Assembly: GCA_039707655.1 (NCBI GenBank)
Contig: CM077665.1
Span: 293,264,205 to 293,328,204, forward strand
Source of the DNA: Elymus sibiricus
Taxonomy: Eukaryota; Streptophyta; Magnoliopsida; Poales; Poaceae
Direction of reading: 5' to 3'
Length of the DNA stretch: 64,000 bases
The notes beneath the pieces were generated by a model. That model saw nothing but the letters and a program-made list of their open reading frames with translations. It did no database searches and was not told the origin of the DNA. Made by a program: the position numbers and the translations under genes. How positions within the stretch are numbered: the first letter of the stretch is position 1; each line of letters starts with the position of its first letter. Positions 12,130 to 23,139 of this stretch are shown here, in pieces.

Positions 12130-12678
12130 CTAATCTCTAGTTTTATCACATAGAAAGTCATCATCTCCAAGTAAGTCATCCTCATCACTATTGAAGTCAG
12201 TGTATTCGGGGTGTGATACCTTGGGGCCTTTAGCAATTAAGCAACTTCCAGTCCCTTCATTTGGTGAATCAAATATGTCGTAGGAGTTGGAGGTCACGAG
12301 TGCAAGTCTGGCAACACATTCATCTTGAATATAGTCGGAGTTGGAGTGATAGCTTCTCTCGGATTGGTTGTCGGATTCGGAGCCGGAAACCCATTCACCA
12401 ACATGAGCTTGATGTCTTCTTCTTGTGTAGCTCTTGGTGTACTTGTCCTTCTTCTTCGAGTCCCTACTTCTCCTTGAGGGTCTTCGTTCATAATGATCAT
12501 CTCTACTCCTTCTCTCTCTTCGAGGTGACTCATCTCTAGAGCTTCGTCTTCTAGGTGATTCTTCTCTTCTCTTGTGGGGGGGGGGGGCGTGCACTCATTG
12601 GACTAGTGTCCGGGCCTTCCATAATTGTAGCAATTTCGATCACGACTAGATGAACGCTTCACTTCATATCTTGAATTG
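12130..12678 (-). pseudogene. gag: Element F gag C-terminal part with degenerate zinc knuckle and Ser/Arg-rich tail
   Basis: Continues the gag frame across the G insertion. Near 12620-12660 a zinc-knuckle remnant reads CYNYGRPGH followed by a stop and NEC, so one Cys is lost. A run of 12-13 G (about 12576-12588) then shifts the frame. After it an Arg/Ser-rich segment (REESPRRRSSRDESPRRERR) is followed by an acidic segment ending DEDDLLGDDDF. The RS-rich tail resembles an SR splicing factor, but its place inside Copia gag argues for an RNA-binding gag tail. Confidence 0.7.
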
Positions 12679-12683
12679 GAGCT

Positions 12684-13314
12684 TGTCGGGGCACGGATGC
12701 TCACGATCACGTATGGGACCAGAGGTCCCTTGTGGTTTGGCAAGGGGGGTCACGTTGCATGAAGAGCGGAGAGCATGAGACGGCGCAACGATCAGAGCAC
12801 AGGCATTTTACCCAGGTTCGGGCCGCTGCTAAGCGTAAAACCCTACTCCTGCTTTTTGGTGGATTGATTGGAGGAACACGAAGAACGCAGGGCACCTAAC
12901 CCCGGCAAGGACAGCTGTCGGGGAAAGAGCGACTGTGCGGGTACAAGCGTTCGGGGGTTCGAGTTGCCAACCTTGAGCTAACTTGCCTTCCAATGTGTCG
13001 CCACGTGCTTAGCGAGAGCCGATTAGCCGTCTGAGGGATCGACACCGCATCGATAAGTGACAGGCGTAGCGATGCGGTGGAGCGGTGGCTGGGTAGCTCA
13101 CGCCTATCGGGGAGTGGCTTGCCGGGTCTTCTGGGAGGTGTGCACATCTTGGTACCCGGCAAGCGTCGGGGACGTGCTTGGCGCGTCGCAGTCCAGGCTT
13201 GGGCTGCCGTGCTGAGCTTGCTGGAGTCTTGTCTTGATTGCTGGCCAGGGTTTTGCTTCTACCACCTATGCATAAGTCAGGGGCACTGGGTACCCCTGTA
13301 CTAGTGCACCGACA
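12684..13314 (-). repeat. 3' LTR of element G (internally deleted)
   Basis: 631 bases against 867 in the partner. It lacks the segment matching 31233-31468, which includes the TATA region. The break lies at a short repeat (GAGCTA and GAGCGTA in the intact copy). Outer ends are kept. Confidence 0.9.
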
Positions 13315-13327
13315 GGAGCCCCCGGGA
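13315..13327 (-). other. Polypurine tract of element G
   Basis: The minus strand reads TCCCGGGGGCTCC directly before the 3' LTR. The same tract type precedes the LTRs at 536, 10346 and (on minus) 37327. Confidence 0.75.
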
Positions 13328-15442
13328 CTGGTCCACACGTGCTCGCAAAGTGCCGTTGGGTCAGGCCCAAGTTTCATGCACATGCGCGCAATGTGAGGGA
13401 GTAACTGCCAATTTATTGGCCAGCACTGACCCACCACCTCAGGCCGTTTCCGCCAAGAGCGCCGCGTGCATAGCGGGGAGTTAGCGACGGGCGCGCGTGA
13501 CTTAAGGTCCTGATGGTGGCAGAAACCGCAGCGCCATGGATTGGAGCAGTGGGGTGGTTACCTGTTCGCCCGTGATCGTGGGCGATGGAATTGGTGGAGA
13601 TGGGCGGCGACCTTTGGAATGCAGGAGAGCCAGCCCCCGCGCTCTCCCCTATAAATTGGGGGTCGCGAGGGGCGATGCTCATCCATCCCTTCTTCCTCCT
13701 TGAGCGCAAACCCAGAGAGCTCGCCCTTCTGCCTCTTTTGTCTTGAGCTGCGCTCGCCCTCCCGATGCTCAGGGGGAGGGGCTGAGCGAGCGTGCTTGTA
13801 GAATCTTCCCTCCTAACCTCTGTTCAGCCCCCGTCATGGGTGTACGGTTCTGAACCGAAGGTTGGTCGGGGAAGCCTCGGATGGGGGAGCGGGTAGCATG
13901 GTGGCCGTATCGGGGACGGCTGCGGTGGTACGCCTGTCGCCGCGCTGCCTGCTTCTTTAGTCTTGACGGAGCTCCACGCAGTTGACGTCGCATCGGGATC
14001 TATGTTGGAGGCGCAGCGTCATGGCGGTCCATGGTTCCCGCATTCCTTCTTCAAGGTGAGGGAGAAAAAATGCCCACACGGCCACCATGGGCGTGCGTGC
14101 GGTTGCCGCCGCGCATCGTCATTTACCGCGGTGAAGCTCTCCTCCCGCAACACTCTGGATGGAGCGTACGGGAGAGAGCTCTTCATCTTCGCATGTTCTT
14201 CTAAGGCGGGGGAGAGAATTCCCCGCCTTTGGCCACCAGGGACGACCATGCTCTCTGTGGGGTCCCCGGGTTGCCACGCCTGGAGGTTGGGCGATGGCGG
14301 GGGCCTCTCCTTGGACGGTGGCGATGAGGAAGACGATGGCGGTCGGGGATCTACGACGCATCAGGAGCACAGAGGAGCTCTCCGATGCGTCGCGTTCCCC
14401 GGCAGCACCGTCATCACCAGCTGGGTCCCGGCAGTGCCACCATCTGCACCTGCCCTCCGCCTTCTTTCCCTTTGTCGGTCTTGTCCGCTCCGTCGGCTTC
14501 GTCCGCCCTGCCCGGTGGCAGGGTCCTTCCGCCGGTCGCGTCCCTCTGGTCCTGGCTGGGAAGCGTCGAATCCCGGCCAGGCGCTGATTTTGCCCTCTGC
14601 TCCTTTTCTACCTAATCCATGAGAGGAGAGGGACAAGAAAGGGATTACGGGGCACTTATCTTTTTTTTATGTTAAAAGATGTAGGCGCTTGCCAAGGTAT
14701 AACGAATCATAATGTAATCTCTACCCATTTTGTATCGAAAATGAATGCGAATAGAATGCTATTTTCGTCCCGCAAGTACTATCCTTTTCCTTTCCTTATT
14801 TGTACTGCATTAGTATGTTTTGTCTCTGCCGCACGAAGCTACTTGTCGGGTCGTCATTCAAACCATGAGTGCCAAAGTGGGGGGGGGGGGACGAACCCCC
14901 GGCAACAGGTTGGCGTGTTCCCCGGTAGAGCTCCTTGTCGGTATCGGCGCGGTCACCCCTATAAGCAAGGACAGGGGGACGGCTCGTCCCGACAAGGGTT
15001 TTCACCACGTGGATGACTCCACATCTCGCAGTACGGAAGATACTAAGGGTTTCCTTGAGAAAATGAGAAGTACTGAACTGGAAACATGTGATATACTTAT
15101 CTTTTCCAGGTAGTATCTTCTTTTTGAGCGTGATGGGCCGCCATCCTTGTTTCTTTGTTCCCCTTTCCCGTTCTCTCGATGGTAAAACATGTAAGGTGAT
15201 GACAGTAACAAAGATTACGGTTCCATCAAGCATCCTAGCAAATATACTATAACTTAAAAGCGCTAACATTGCAGTAATAAAAAAATGCGTAATGAGCATG
15301 TAAGGCTGATGATATGATGCAATGCCTCGCTTTATTATTGTTGCACAGGGTCTGCGCCTGGCTTTGTACAAAGGGTTACATGCAACATCGGCAAGGCTTG
15401 TACAAAAGGTGGCTGCCGGGGACTGAGCCCGGCAGCCGCGCC
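13328..15442. other. 3' region of element G, between pol and LTR, with possible antisense unit
   Basis: About 2.1 kb with no sense-strand protein. On the plus strand, TATAAATT at 13650 is followed by open frames at 13963-14622 (219 codons) and 14159-14587 (142 codons). Their order and strand match the antisense genes of elements H and I, but neither shows a recognisable domain. The part 14313-14510 is alike in element A, which may reflect plain DNA similarity. A run of 10-12 G lies at about 14880. Confidence 0.5.
13650..13657 (+). promoter_or_regulatory. Conserved antisense TATA box in element G
   Basis: CTCCCCTATAAATTGGGG on the plus strand, opposite to gag-pol. The same motif is kept in element A at 194-201 and 10004-10011 (minus strand there). 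It would drive transcription away from the 3' LTR into the 3' region. Inferred from sequence only. Confidence 0.4.
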
Positions 15443-16880
15443 TTACGGGTAGAACTTACGAAGATGCTCAATGTTCCATGAGTTCTGCACCTTGGTGCCA
15501 TCTTCGGCCTCCAGACGGACTGCGCCAGGTATGGTGACTCGTACTACCCGGTAAGGGCCTTCCAACTTCGGTGTCAACTTGTTTGTACCCTTGGCGGACT
15601 GAACATGCCGAAGGACAAGGTCACCTTCCTCAAGGCTCCGGGCATGAACTCTGCGGCTATGGTAGCGGTGCACAGCTTGCTGGTAGCGTGCGGCACACAC
15701 AGCAGCCCGGAGATGGTCTTCCTCGAGGAGCGTGGCATCGTCATGCCGCAGCTGTTGTTGCTCTACTTCATCGTAAGCAAGCACTCGAGGTGACCCATAT
15801 ATGAGTTCCGTGGGGAGCACTGCTTCCTCCGCATACACTAGGGAGCAGGGCGTCTGGCCGATAGCTCGATTTGGTGTCGTTCTGAGGGACCAAAGAACCA
15901 CCGGTAGCTCATCTATCTAGCGCCTGCCGCTCTTCCGCAGCTTATCGAAAGTCCTTTTGTTGAGTCCTCGCATCACTTCAGCATTCATCCTCTCGACTTG
16001 CCCGTTGCTTCTCAGGTGAGCAACACAGGCGAAGGAGACCTTGCTTCCAAGGTTTTGGGTATATTGTATGAAGGCGTGGCTCGTGAACTGGGTGCCGTTG
16101 TCGGTGATCACTCTGTTAGGCACTCCAAAACGGCACACCAGTCCTTTCATGAACTTGATAGCTGCTTGTGTGGTCACCTTTCTCACTGGTTCCACCTCAG
16201 GCCACTTTGTGAACTTGTCGGTTGCCACAAACAAGAACTCAAAGCCCCCGACAACACGGGGGAAGGGGCCCAGGATATCGAGCCCCCAGACCGAGAATGG
16301 CCAGGATAGAGGGATTGTTTGCAGGGCTTGCGCTGGTTGATGGATGTTCTTGGAGTGGAACTGGTAGGCTTCATACTTGGTGACCAGTTCAGTAGCGTCC
16401 TGGAGGGCAGTGGGCCAATAGAAACCCTATCGGAAAGCTTTCCCGGCAAGGGCCCTTGATCCAATGTGGGAACAACATACTCCTCCGTGAATCTCCGCCA
16501 ACAGCTTCAGTCCGTTCGGCCGCCTTCTGTACAGGGTGTCATCGACAAACTGGTACATACTTGACCGACGGGCTACTCTTTCGGCTTCCTCTTGCTCTTC
16601 GGGGAGTTCTCCTGTTTGAACGAAATGGACTATATGTTGCGCCCAGGTTGGAGCCCGTGACTGGACAACAAGGACTAAAGGCATCTCCATGTATTCGGGA
16701 GCGCTTGTCTCAACCGCTAGGCCCTGAGGTCCTGCGGGAGGGAGCTGCTCGTCAACCGGAACGGGATTTTCCCCGGCAGCCTCTCTACCAGTGGCTTCGG
16801 GAAGCTCTGCCAGGAAATGCTTGCCGGAGTTCAGCTTTCTTCTCTTCTTGGACATCGCAGATGGGGATACTGATGGTTGG
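15443..16880 (-). pseudogene. pol: Gypsy integrase, broken (element G)
   Basis: Pieces at 16912-16427, 16234-15917 and 15901-15443 share one frame. A damaged HHCC zinc finger (EIHGGVCCSHIGSRALAGKAF, with a later Cys changed to Tyr) precedes the core motifs WGLDILGPF, ITDNGTQF and NGQVERMNAEVMRGL, so the D, D and E residues are present. The C-terminal part has VLWSLRTTPNRAIG and ends NSWNIEHLRKFYP at 15443, without a chromodomain. Stops lie near 16437 and at 15917. The second stands where element I has Trp, consistent with TGG to TAG. Confidence 0.9.
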
Positions 16881-17310
16881 GTGAGGCGGAGAACAAAGGT
16901 TCCTGGTATCACAGGAAGCTTCTACGCAGCGCACTTCGATAGGTGGTCAGCAATGCTATTTTCCGCTCGTGGCACATGCTTTGTTTGCAGCCCATCGAAG
17001 TGCTCATCCAATTTCCTCACTTCTTCCACATAGGCTTCCATCAGCGGGCTCTGGTAATCTTTGTTGACTTGCTTTACCACAAGCTGAGAATCTCATCGGA
17101 AGATCAGCCTTTTTATTCCCAACTGCACCGCGATTCCAAGCCCAGCAAGGAGCCCCTCGTACTCAGCGGTGTTGTTGGTGGCTTCCTCCCGGGGAAAGTG
17201 CATCTGGACGACGTACTTGAGATGCTCTCCGGTCGGGGCGATGAGGAGCACGCCTGCCCCAGCCCCCTGGAGTGAGAAATCACCGTCAAAGTACATGATC
17301 CAATCCTTGG
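16881..17310 (-). pseudogene. pol: Archaeal-type RNase H of the Tat lineage, broken (element G)
   Basis: The minus strand reads IMYFDGDFSLQGAGAG, then NNTAEYEGLLAG, a stop at 17093-17095 just before DSQLVVKQVN, and ENSIADHLSKC. These hold the four acidic residues of a second RNase H domain (D, E, D, D) placed after the Gypsy RNase H and before integrase. In Tat elements this duplicate domain is established knowledge. The stop before the third catalytic Asp, and another at about 16915, disable it. Confidence 0.85.
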
Positions 17311-18826
17311 GTGCCTCTTTGCCGGGGAGGATTGTCTCCGGAGCTTCATCATCAGGCGTGGGTGTCCATTCTGCAATAAAATCCGCCAAGGCTCTGCTTT
17401 GAATGGTGTAAGTGCTCTCATACTTTAATCCGAAGCTTGACAACTCCAGTGCCCACTCAACTATCCTGCCAGTGGCTTCGGGGTTTCTCAGTATGCGTTG
17501 CAACGGGCAACGGGTGATAACTGTTATCTCATGGGCTTGGAAGTAGTGGCGCAGCTTCCTCGAGGCCATAATGAGGCCGAAGATCAGCTTTTGTACTCTG
17601 GAGTACCTTGACCTAGCCCCCTGTAGTAGGGAACTGACAAAGTACACGGGCCGCTACACCATTTTCTTCTTTGCCACTTCCTTGGATTCACTGTCAACCA
17701 TTTGCTGAAATACCCCTTGGCCTGTGTCGGGCCCTGCAGCAGATGTTTCTTTCTCGCTCCTGGCAGCATCAGCAGCGGCTACTGGATCTTCATCAACCCC
17801 CCGCTGCGCCACCAGCGCTGCACTAACCACTTGATTCGTTGCCGCTAAATATAGCAGCAACGGCTCTTGCGGTTTAGGAGCGACTAAGGTGGGAGCAGAG
17901 GACAGGTATTTCTTTCGGTCTTGCAGCGCTGCATCTGCCTCCGGGGTCCACTTCATTGGCCCAGCCTTCTTCAGAATTTTGAAGAACGGCAAGGCGCGCT
18001 CAGCGGACTTGGAGATGAACCTACTCAACGCGGCTACACATCCGGTCAGGTGTCTGATATCTTTGATGGTCTTGGGTGCCTGTATCTGCTCGATCGCCTT
18101 GATCTTGTCAGGATTGGCTTCTATTCCTCTCTGAGATACGAAGAACCCAAGCAGCTTGCCGGATGGGACACTAAACACACACATTTCAGGATTGAGCTTC
18201 AGGTTGATCTTGCGCAAGTTTGCGAAAGTTTCCACCAGATCTTGTATGAGAGTGGCTTCATCCTTGGTCTTGACCAGGATGTCATCCATGTAGGCTTCCA
18301 CATTTCAGTGCAGCTGAGGTCCAAAATCAATTTGAACAGCCCAGGCGAAGGTCGAACCAGCACTCTTTAACCCGAAGGGCATACGTACAAAGCAGTACAT
18401 TCCGCAGGGAGTTATAAATGCGGTCTTCTCCTCATCTTCCTTTTTCATAAATATCTGGTGGTAGCCGGAGTAGGTATCCAAAAAGGAGAGCAAGTCACAT
18501 CCGGAGGTGGAATCAACAATTTGATCTATGCGCGGCAAAGGGAAAGGGTCCTTCGGGCAAGCCTTGTTCAAGTCAGTGAAGTCTATGCAAAGCCTCCATT
18601 TCCCATTTGCTTTTCGTACCACCACCGGGTTTGCCAGCCAAGTTGGATGCAGTACGCCTACAGCTGCTTCAAGCTTCTTGATTTCCTCGGCAATGAACTG
18701 CTGCCGCTCCAAGGCCTGTTTCCTAAACTTTTGCTTGACGGGTCGGGCATGAGGGCAGACAGCAAGGTGGTGCTCAATTACCTCCCTGGTAAAACCGTGG
18801 ATGTCATATGGTTGCCAGGCAAACAC
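17311..18826 (-). pseudogene. pol: Gypsy reverse transcriptase and RNase H, broken (element G)
   Basis: RT motifs in order on the minus strand: NPVVVRKANGKWRLCIDFTD, DPFPLPRIDQIVDST, FLDTYSGYHQI, PFGLKSAGSTF and the active site AYMDDILVK. The Gypsy RNase H follows from about 17870, with YLAATNQVVSAAL, then YSRVQKLIFGLIMASRKLRH and the linker ending LADFIAEWTP. In-frame stops at 18305-18307 (TGA) and 17654-17656 (TAG) fall where element I has Arg and Gln, as expected from C-to-T changes in CGA and CAG. Otherwise the frame is continuous. Confidence 0.92.
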
Positions 18827-18865
18827 ATCGACATTCTCCCACAGGTAGGTAACGAGCGCGCTTTC

Positions 18866-19660
18866 CTATTTGTCAGTAAGGGTAGCACTGATAGTGAAGG
18901 TACCACCAGTGCCATCCTCCTTTGCCGGGACTTTCTTCGTCTCAGGATAGGTGACCCTGGTCTTCTTGCTGGCGGAACTCTCTGGCAGGTCATCGTCAGG
19001 CGCGGCGCACTCCGAAGATGCGCGCTTCCCGGAGTCCTTGCCGGTGTTCTTGCTAGTCTTCTTTATTTTCTTTGCGTCCTTGGCGGGAGCTGGGATTTCT
19101 GTGGCTTCAGCTGCTAATGCGTCGCGATACATCTGGTCCACGCAAATAACCGCGTTCTTCTTGTCGGATGGGATGGAAATGACCCCAATGGGCCCTGGCA
19201 TCTTCAAAGTATTGTAGGCATAGTGGGATGCCGCCATGAATTTTGCCAGCGCTGCGCGACCAAGGATTCCATTGTAAGGCAGTGGGATCTCGGCGACGTC
19301 GAACACGATCCTCTCTGTACGGAAGTTCAACTCTCCGCCGAATGTCACAGGCAGAGTGATCTTTCCCTTGGGTCGGCTCCTGTCGGGGTTGATTCCTTGG
19401 AACGTACCTGTGGCTTCGAGCTCTTCATCAAGGATTTGCAGTTTCTCAGCCACTCAAGGAGAGATCAAGTTCAATCCGGCCCCACCATCAACTAACATCT
19501 TAGACACCTTGAGGTTGCGGATTGTCAGGGAAACCAACAATGGCAAACACCCAACCGTAGTGGTACGGTCAGGGTGATCCTCTTTGTCAAAGATGATAGG
19601 CGTGCGGGACCATCCGAGTGGCTTCCTAGATTCTGCAGTCGGTTCCACACCATTGACCTT
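18866..19660 (-). pseudogene. pol: Retroviral-type aspartic protease region (element G)
   Basis: The minus strand has KPLGWSRTPIIFDKEDHPD, a hydrophobic strand, then VDGGAGLNLIS, the DGG variant of the aspartic protease active site common in this lineage. After a TGA at 19454-19456 come LPVTFGG and LPYNGILGRAALAKFMA. The same architecture is in the element H protease (52702-52177), which is open over this stretch. A charged linker (KKIKKTSKNTGKDSGK) leads to RT. Confidence 0.85.
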
Positions 19661-21258
19661 GCGTGCCCACTGCTTGAGCTGGCGGCGAGAGGAGTGCAAG
19701 GACGCACGCCCGTCAACGCACATGGCTTCGGTTGCTTTCTGGGACTCCCTGTCACTGGAATCCTCATCATCATCCTCATCTTCACTCATATCATCTGTTT
19801 CCTTCTTCTCTCGGCCTCTGGCGGGTTTTTCCTTTTGCTGTGGGGTTTTGCCGCGGCGACCACCTCTGCCGCCATAGCCTTTCCCGGCAGCGCCGTCCTG
19901 GCCTTTTTCCTTGTCGCGTTTCTCATACTCGGCCCTCTGTTTCTCAACAAGTTGCTCGACCTGTCGGCATTCTTGGAGATCATGGCCCTTGGTGCGGTGA
20001 ATTTTGCAGTACGGCCCATCGGACTTCCCGGACTTCACAGCGACAGCAGCCTCCCGGCAATCAGTGCACCCGGCAGCTCCCTTGCCGGGGGTTTCAGATT
20101 TCACCTTCTTCCTTCACTCAGGTCTTCGGAGCTCTCGACAGCCAGCACTGCTTTTCCCTTATGCTTCTTGTTGCGCTTCTTGTTCCTTCCCTTCGGGTCG
20201 GGGGCATCGTCGTCATCATCAGTGTCCACTTCGACGCCCGCCTCTTCTCCGGGAAGTCGCCTCCCTTCTTCAGCTCGAGCACACTTATCCGCCAAGGTGT
20301 AAAGCTCATTGACAGTCTTGGGGAGCTTGACATTCATCTTGGCTTGCATCCTCCTATTGCGCACGTTCGAGTGGAACGCGACAATCACCGCTGCGGGATG
20401 GATATCTGGGATGTTGCGGTTTACTCAGCTGAATCTCTGGATATACTTTCTCAAAGTTTCTCCCTCCTTTTGTGGGAGGACTTGGAGATCGCTGGGCTGG
20501 CCTAGTTCTTGATGACCACCGGTGAAGGCGCCAACAAACTCGTTGCACAGATCAGCCCAAGAGGAAATGGAATTCTCCGGCAGGTGCATCTGCCATGATC
20601 TCACATTTGGCTTGAGCGCCAAAGGGAAATAGTTGGTGAGCACCTTTTCATCTCTTCCTCCCGCAGCTTGAACAGCTATCGTGTAAATGCCCAAGAACTC
20701 GGCGGGGTTCAGCTTCCCGTCGTATTTCTCCGGTAACTCAGGTTTGAAAGCTTGGGTCGATGGCAAACGGACCCATCACAGCTCGCTAGTGAAGGCAGGG
20801 CAACCAACCTCGTAAGGAAGGTACCTGCCAACACAGGGCGCAGGGTCGCCGACGTCTGGACCGTTGCGCTTGTCGAATTGACGGTGTGCTTCCCGGCGTC
20901 GATCGATGGTGATGCGCGCATCTTCCTTCCGCCGGTCTTCAGGGACACGCCGTTGGTCCCGGCGGTCGCGCGGACAAGACGAGATTATGGACGCCTCATC
21001 ACGCTCGTCAGCATGCGAAGCTTGCTGTGGCTGCCTTTGGGCCTGTTGTCGCAGAGGGGATTGCACCGTTGGGGTGGCCCCTTCAACGCGCTCGCCGCCC
21101 TGGGCCGCCGCTGTTGTTCGCGTACGTCGCGACGACTCTGCATGCTGGGTCTTGTTGGCTTCAATGAAGGAAATCAAACTTTGAATGGTGGCTCTCCATT
21201 CATCCATCTTATCAGCCGCTGGCATGAAGTTGAGCAGCATCTGGACTCTCGCCATGGC
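19661..21258 (-). pseudogene. gag: Gag main part, broken (element G)
   Basis: Starts at the Angela-1 insertion and reads MARVQMLLNFMPAADKMDEW, an Arg/Gln-rich linker, the capsid-like segment GKLNPAEFLGIYTIAVQAA and SWADLCNEFVGAFTGGH, QKEGETLRKYIQRFS, a Lys-rich acidic region, and a zinc-knuckle variant YCKIHRTKGHDLQEC (CX2HX4HX4C). In-frame stops lie near 20773 and 20424, and a frame change lies near 20104. Gag would form the particle that packages element RNA. Confidence 0.85.
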
Positions 21259-22410
21259 CTCCTTGTTGGAAATATGCCCTAGAGGCAATAATAAATTGGT
21301 TATTATTATATTTCCTTGTTCATGATAATCGTTTATTATCCATGCTATAATTGTATTGATTGGAAACTCAAATACATGTGTGGGTACATAGACAACACTG
21401 TGTCCCTAGTAAGCCTCTAGTTGACTAGCTCGTTGATCAAAGATGGTTAAGGTTTCCTAGCCATTGACATGAGATGTCATTTGATAACGGGATCACATCA
21501 TTAGGAGAATGATGTGATGGACAAGACCCAAACTGTAAACGTAGCATTTGATCGTGTCAGTTTATTGCTATTGTTTTCTGCATGTCAAGTATCTGTTCCT
21601 TTGACCATGAGATCATGCAACTCACTAACACCGGAGGAATACCTTGTGTGTATCAAACGTCGCAACGTAACTGGGTGACTATAAAGGTGCTCTACAGGTA
21701 TCTCCGAGGGTGTCTGTTGGGTTGGCATGGATCAAGACTGGGATTTGTTACTCCGTATGACGGAGAGGTATCTCAGGGCCCACTCGGTAATACAACATCA
21801 CAATGAGCCTTGCAAGCAATGTGACTAAAGTGTTAGCCACGAGATCTTGTATTACGGAACGAGTAAAGAGACTTGCCGGTAACGAGATTGAACTAGGTAT
21901 AGTGATACCGACGATCGAATCTCGGGCAAGTAACATACCGAAGAACAAAGGGAACAGCATACGGGATTAACTGAATCCTTGACATAGAGGTTCGACCGAT
22001 AAAGATCTTCGTAGAATATGTAGGAGCCAATATGGGCATCCAGGTCCCGCTATTGGTTATTGGCCGTAGAGGTGTCTCGGTCATGTCTACATAGTTCTCG
22101 AACCCGCAGGGTCTACACACTTAACGTTTGGTGACGATTAGTATAATTGAGTTATTATGTTGGTGACCGAAAGTTGTTCGGAAGTCTCGGATAAGATCCC
22201 GGACATGACGAGGATCTCCGGAAGAGTCCGGAGGTAAAGATTGATATATGTGATAATAGTGTTTCGATCTCCGGAAGAGTTCCAGAGTTCACCGGAAGGG
22301 GTTCCGGATGTTTGCCGAAGTGTTCGGGTGCAGCAACACTTTATATGGGCCAAAGGGATAAAGCCCACAAGGTATTGGAAAGTGCAAAAAGTAGTTTTGC
22401 TGCCGCGTAA

Positions 22411-22519
22411 GCGGTACTACCGCTTGGTGAAGCGGTACTACCGCCCGAGCGGTACTACCGCTTGTGTGAAGCGGTACTACCGCCCAAGCGGTACTACCGC
22501 TTGTGAGCGGTACTACCGC
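22411..22519 (+). repeat. Array of GCGGTACTACCGC dyads in the Angela-1 5' LTR
   Basis: Six copies of GCGGTACTACCGC (starts 22411, 22432, 22449, 22471, 22488, 22507) with short spacers. Each is an inverted repeat GCGGTA/TACCGC around one base. The array ends about 130 bases upstream of the TATA box, in U3. It recurs at 29578-29686 and, in Angela-2, near 43747-43858 and 50915-51026. Confidence 0.9.
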
Positions 22520-22650
22520 TTGTGCGCGGCTGTGCACGGTTCGGCAGGGATCCGAGTTGGACTCTTTCCCTGCGGGCCAAACCGACCTTGTGCGGGCAAA
22601 ACCGACCTGGAGGAGGCTTTTACTCCAAGTTTAGACCCCAAGGCTCAACA

Positions 22651-22660
22651 TATAAATAGA
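22651..22660 (+). promoter_or_regulatory. TATA box of the Angela-1 5' LTR
   Basis: CAACATATAAATAGAGGGG, a strong plant-type TATA box in the expected LTR position; the matching copy is at 29818. Confidence 0.75.
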
Positions 22661-23125
22661 GGGGCAGGGCTAGCACACGGGATACATCAGGATTTCCCAA
22701 GCCGTGTGCCGGCAACCCTAGCCCTCTAGTTCCTCCGTCATAATCTCCGTAGTGCTTGGCGAAGCCCTGCAGAGATTGTTCCTCACCACCATCACCACGC
22801 CGTCGTGCTGCTGGAACTCAACCACTACTTCACCATCGCTCGCTGGATCGAGGAGGTGAAGGCGTCATCAAGCCGTACGTGTGTTGAACGCGGAGGTGCC
22901 GTCCGTTCGGCACTAGATCGGAAGGATCGTGATTGGATCGCGGGACGCTCGGCGATTTGGATCGCGAAGACGTTCGACTACATCAACCGCGTTTATTAAC
23001 GCTTCCGCTTAGCGATCTACAAGGGTATGTAGATTCACTCTCCCTCTCGTAGATGCTCATCACCATGGATAGATCTTGTGTGTGCGTAGGAAAATTTTTG
23101 TTTCCCATGCAACGTTCCCCAACAG

Positions 23126-23139
23126 TGGCATCATGAGCC
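23126..23139 (+). other. Primer binding site of Angela-1
   Basis: TGGCATCATGAGCC, one base after the LTR. It differs from the usual TGGTATCAGAGC in the middle, and Angela-2 has the same form. Confidence 0.75.

Larger units (their letters stand above)
21264..23124 (+). repeat. 5' LTR of Angela-1
   Basis: TGTTGGAAATATG... to ...GTTCCCCAACA. Contains the 13-base dyad array (22411-22519) and TATA box TATAAATAGA at 22651. Confidence 0.97.

Noticed and set aside
12576..12588. Functional G-quadruplex
   Set aside because: A single G run in a decayed gag; more likely replication slippage or sequencing difficulty. The same holds for the run near 14880.
22408..22530. CRISPR-like array of short repeats and spacers
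   Set aside because: Units are 13 bases with spacers of 4-9 bases inside a plant retrotransposon LTR, and recur in every LTR copy; no Cas genes and a eukaryotic context.
22241..22729. 162-codon open frame in the Angela LTR
   Set aside because: It runs over the dyad array and TATA box, and exists only because the repeats lack stops; no domain.
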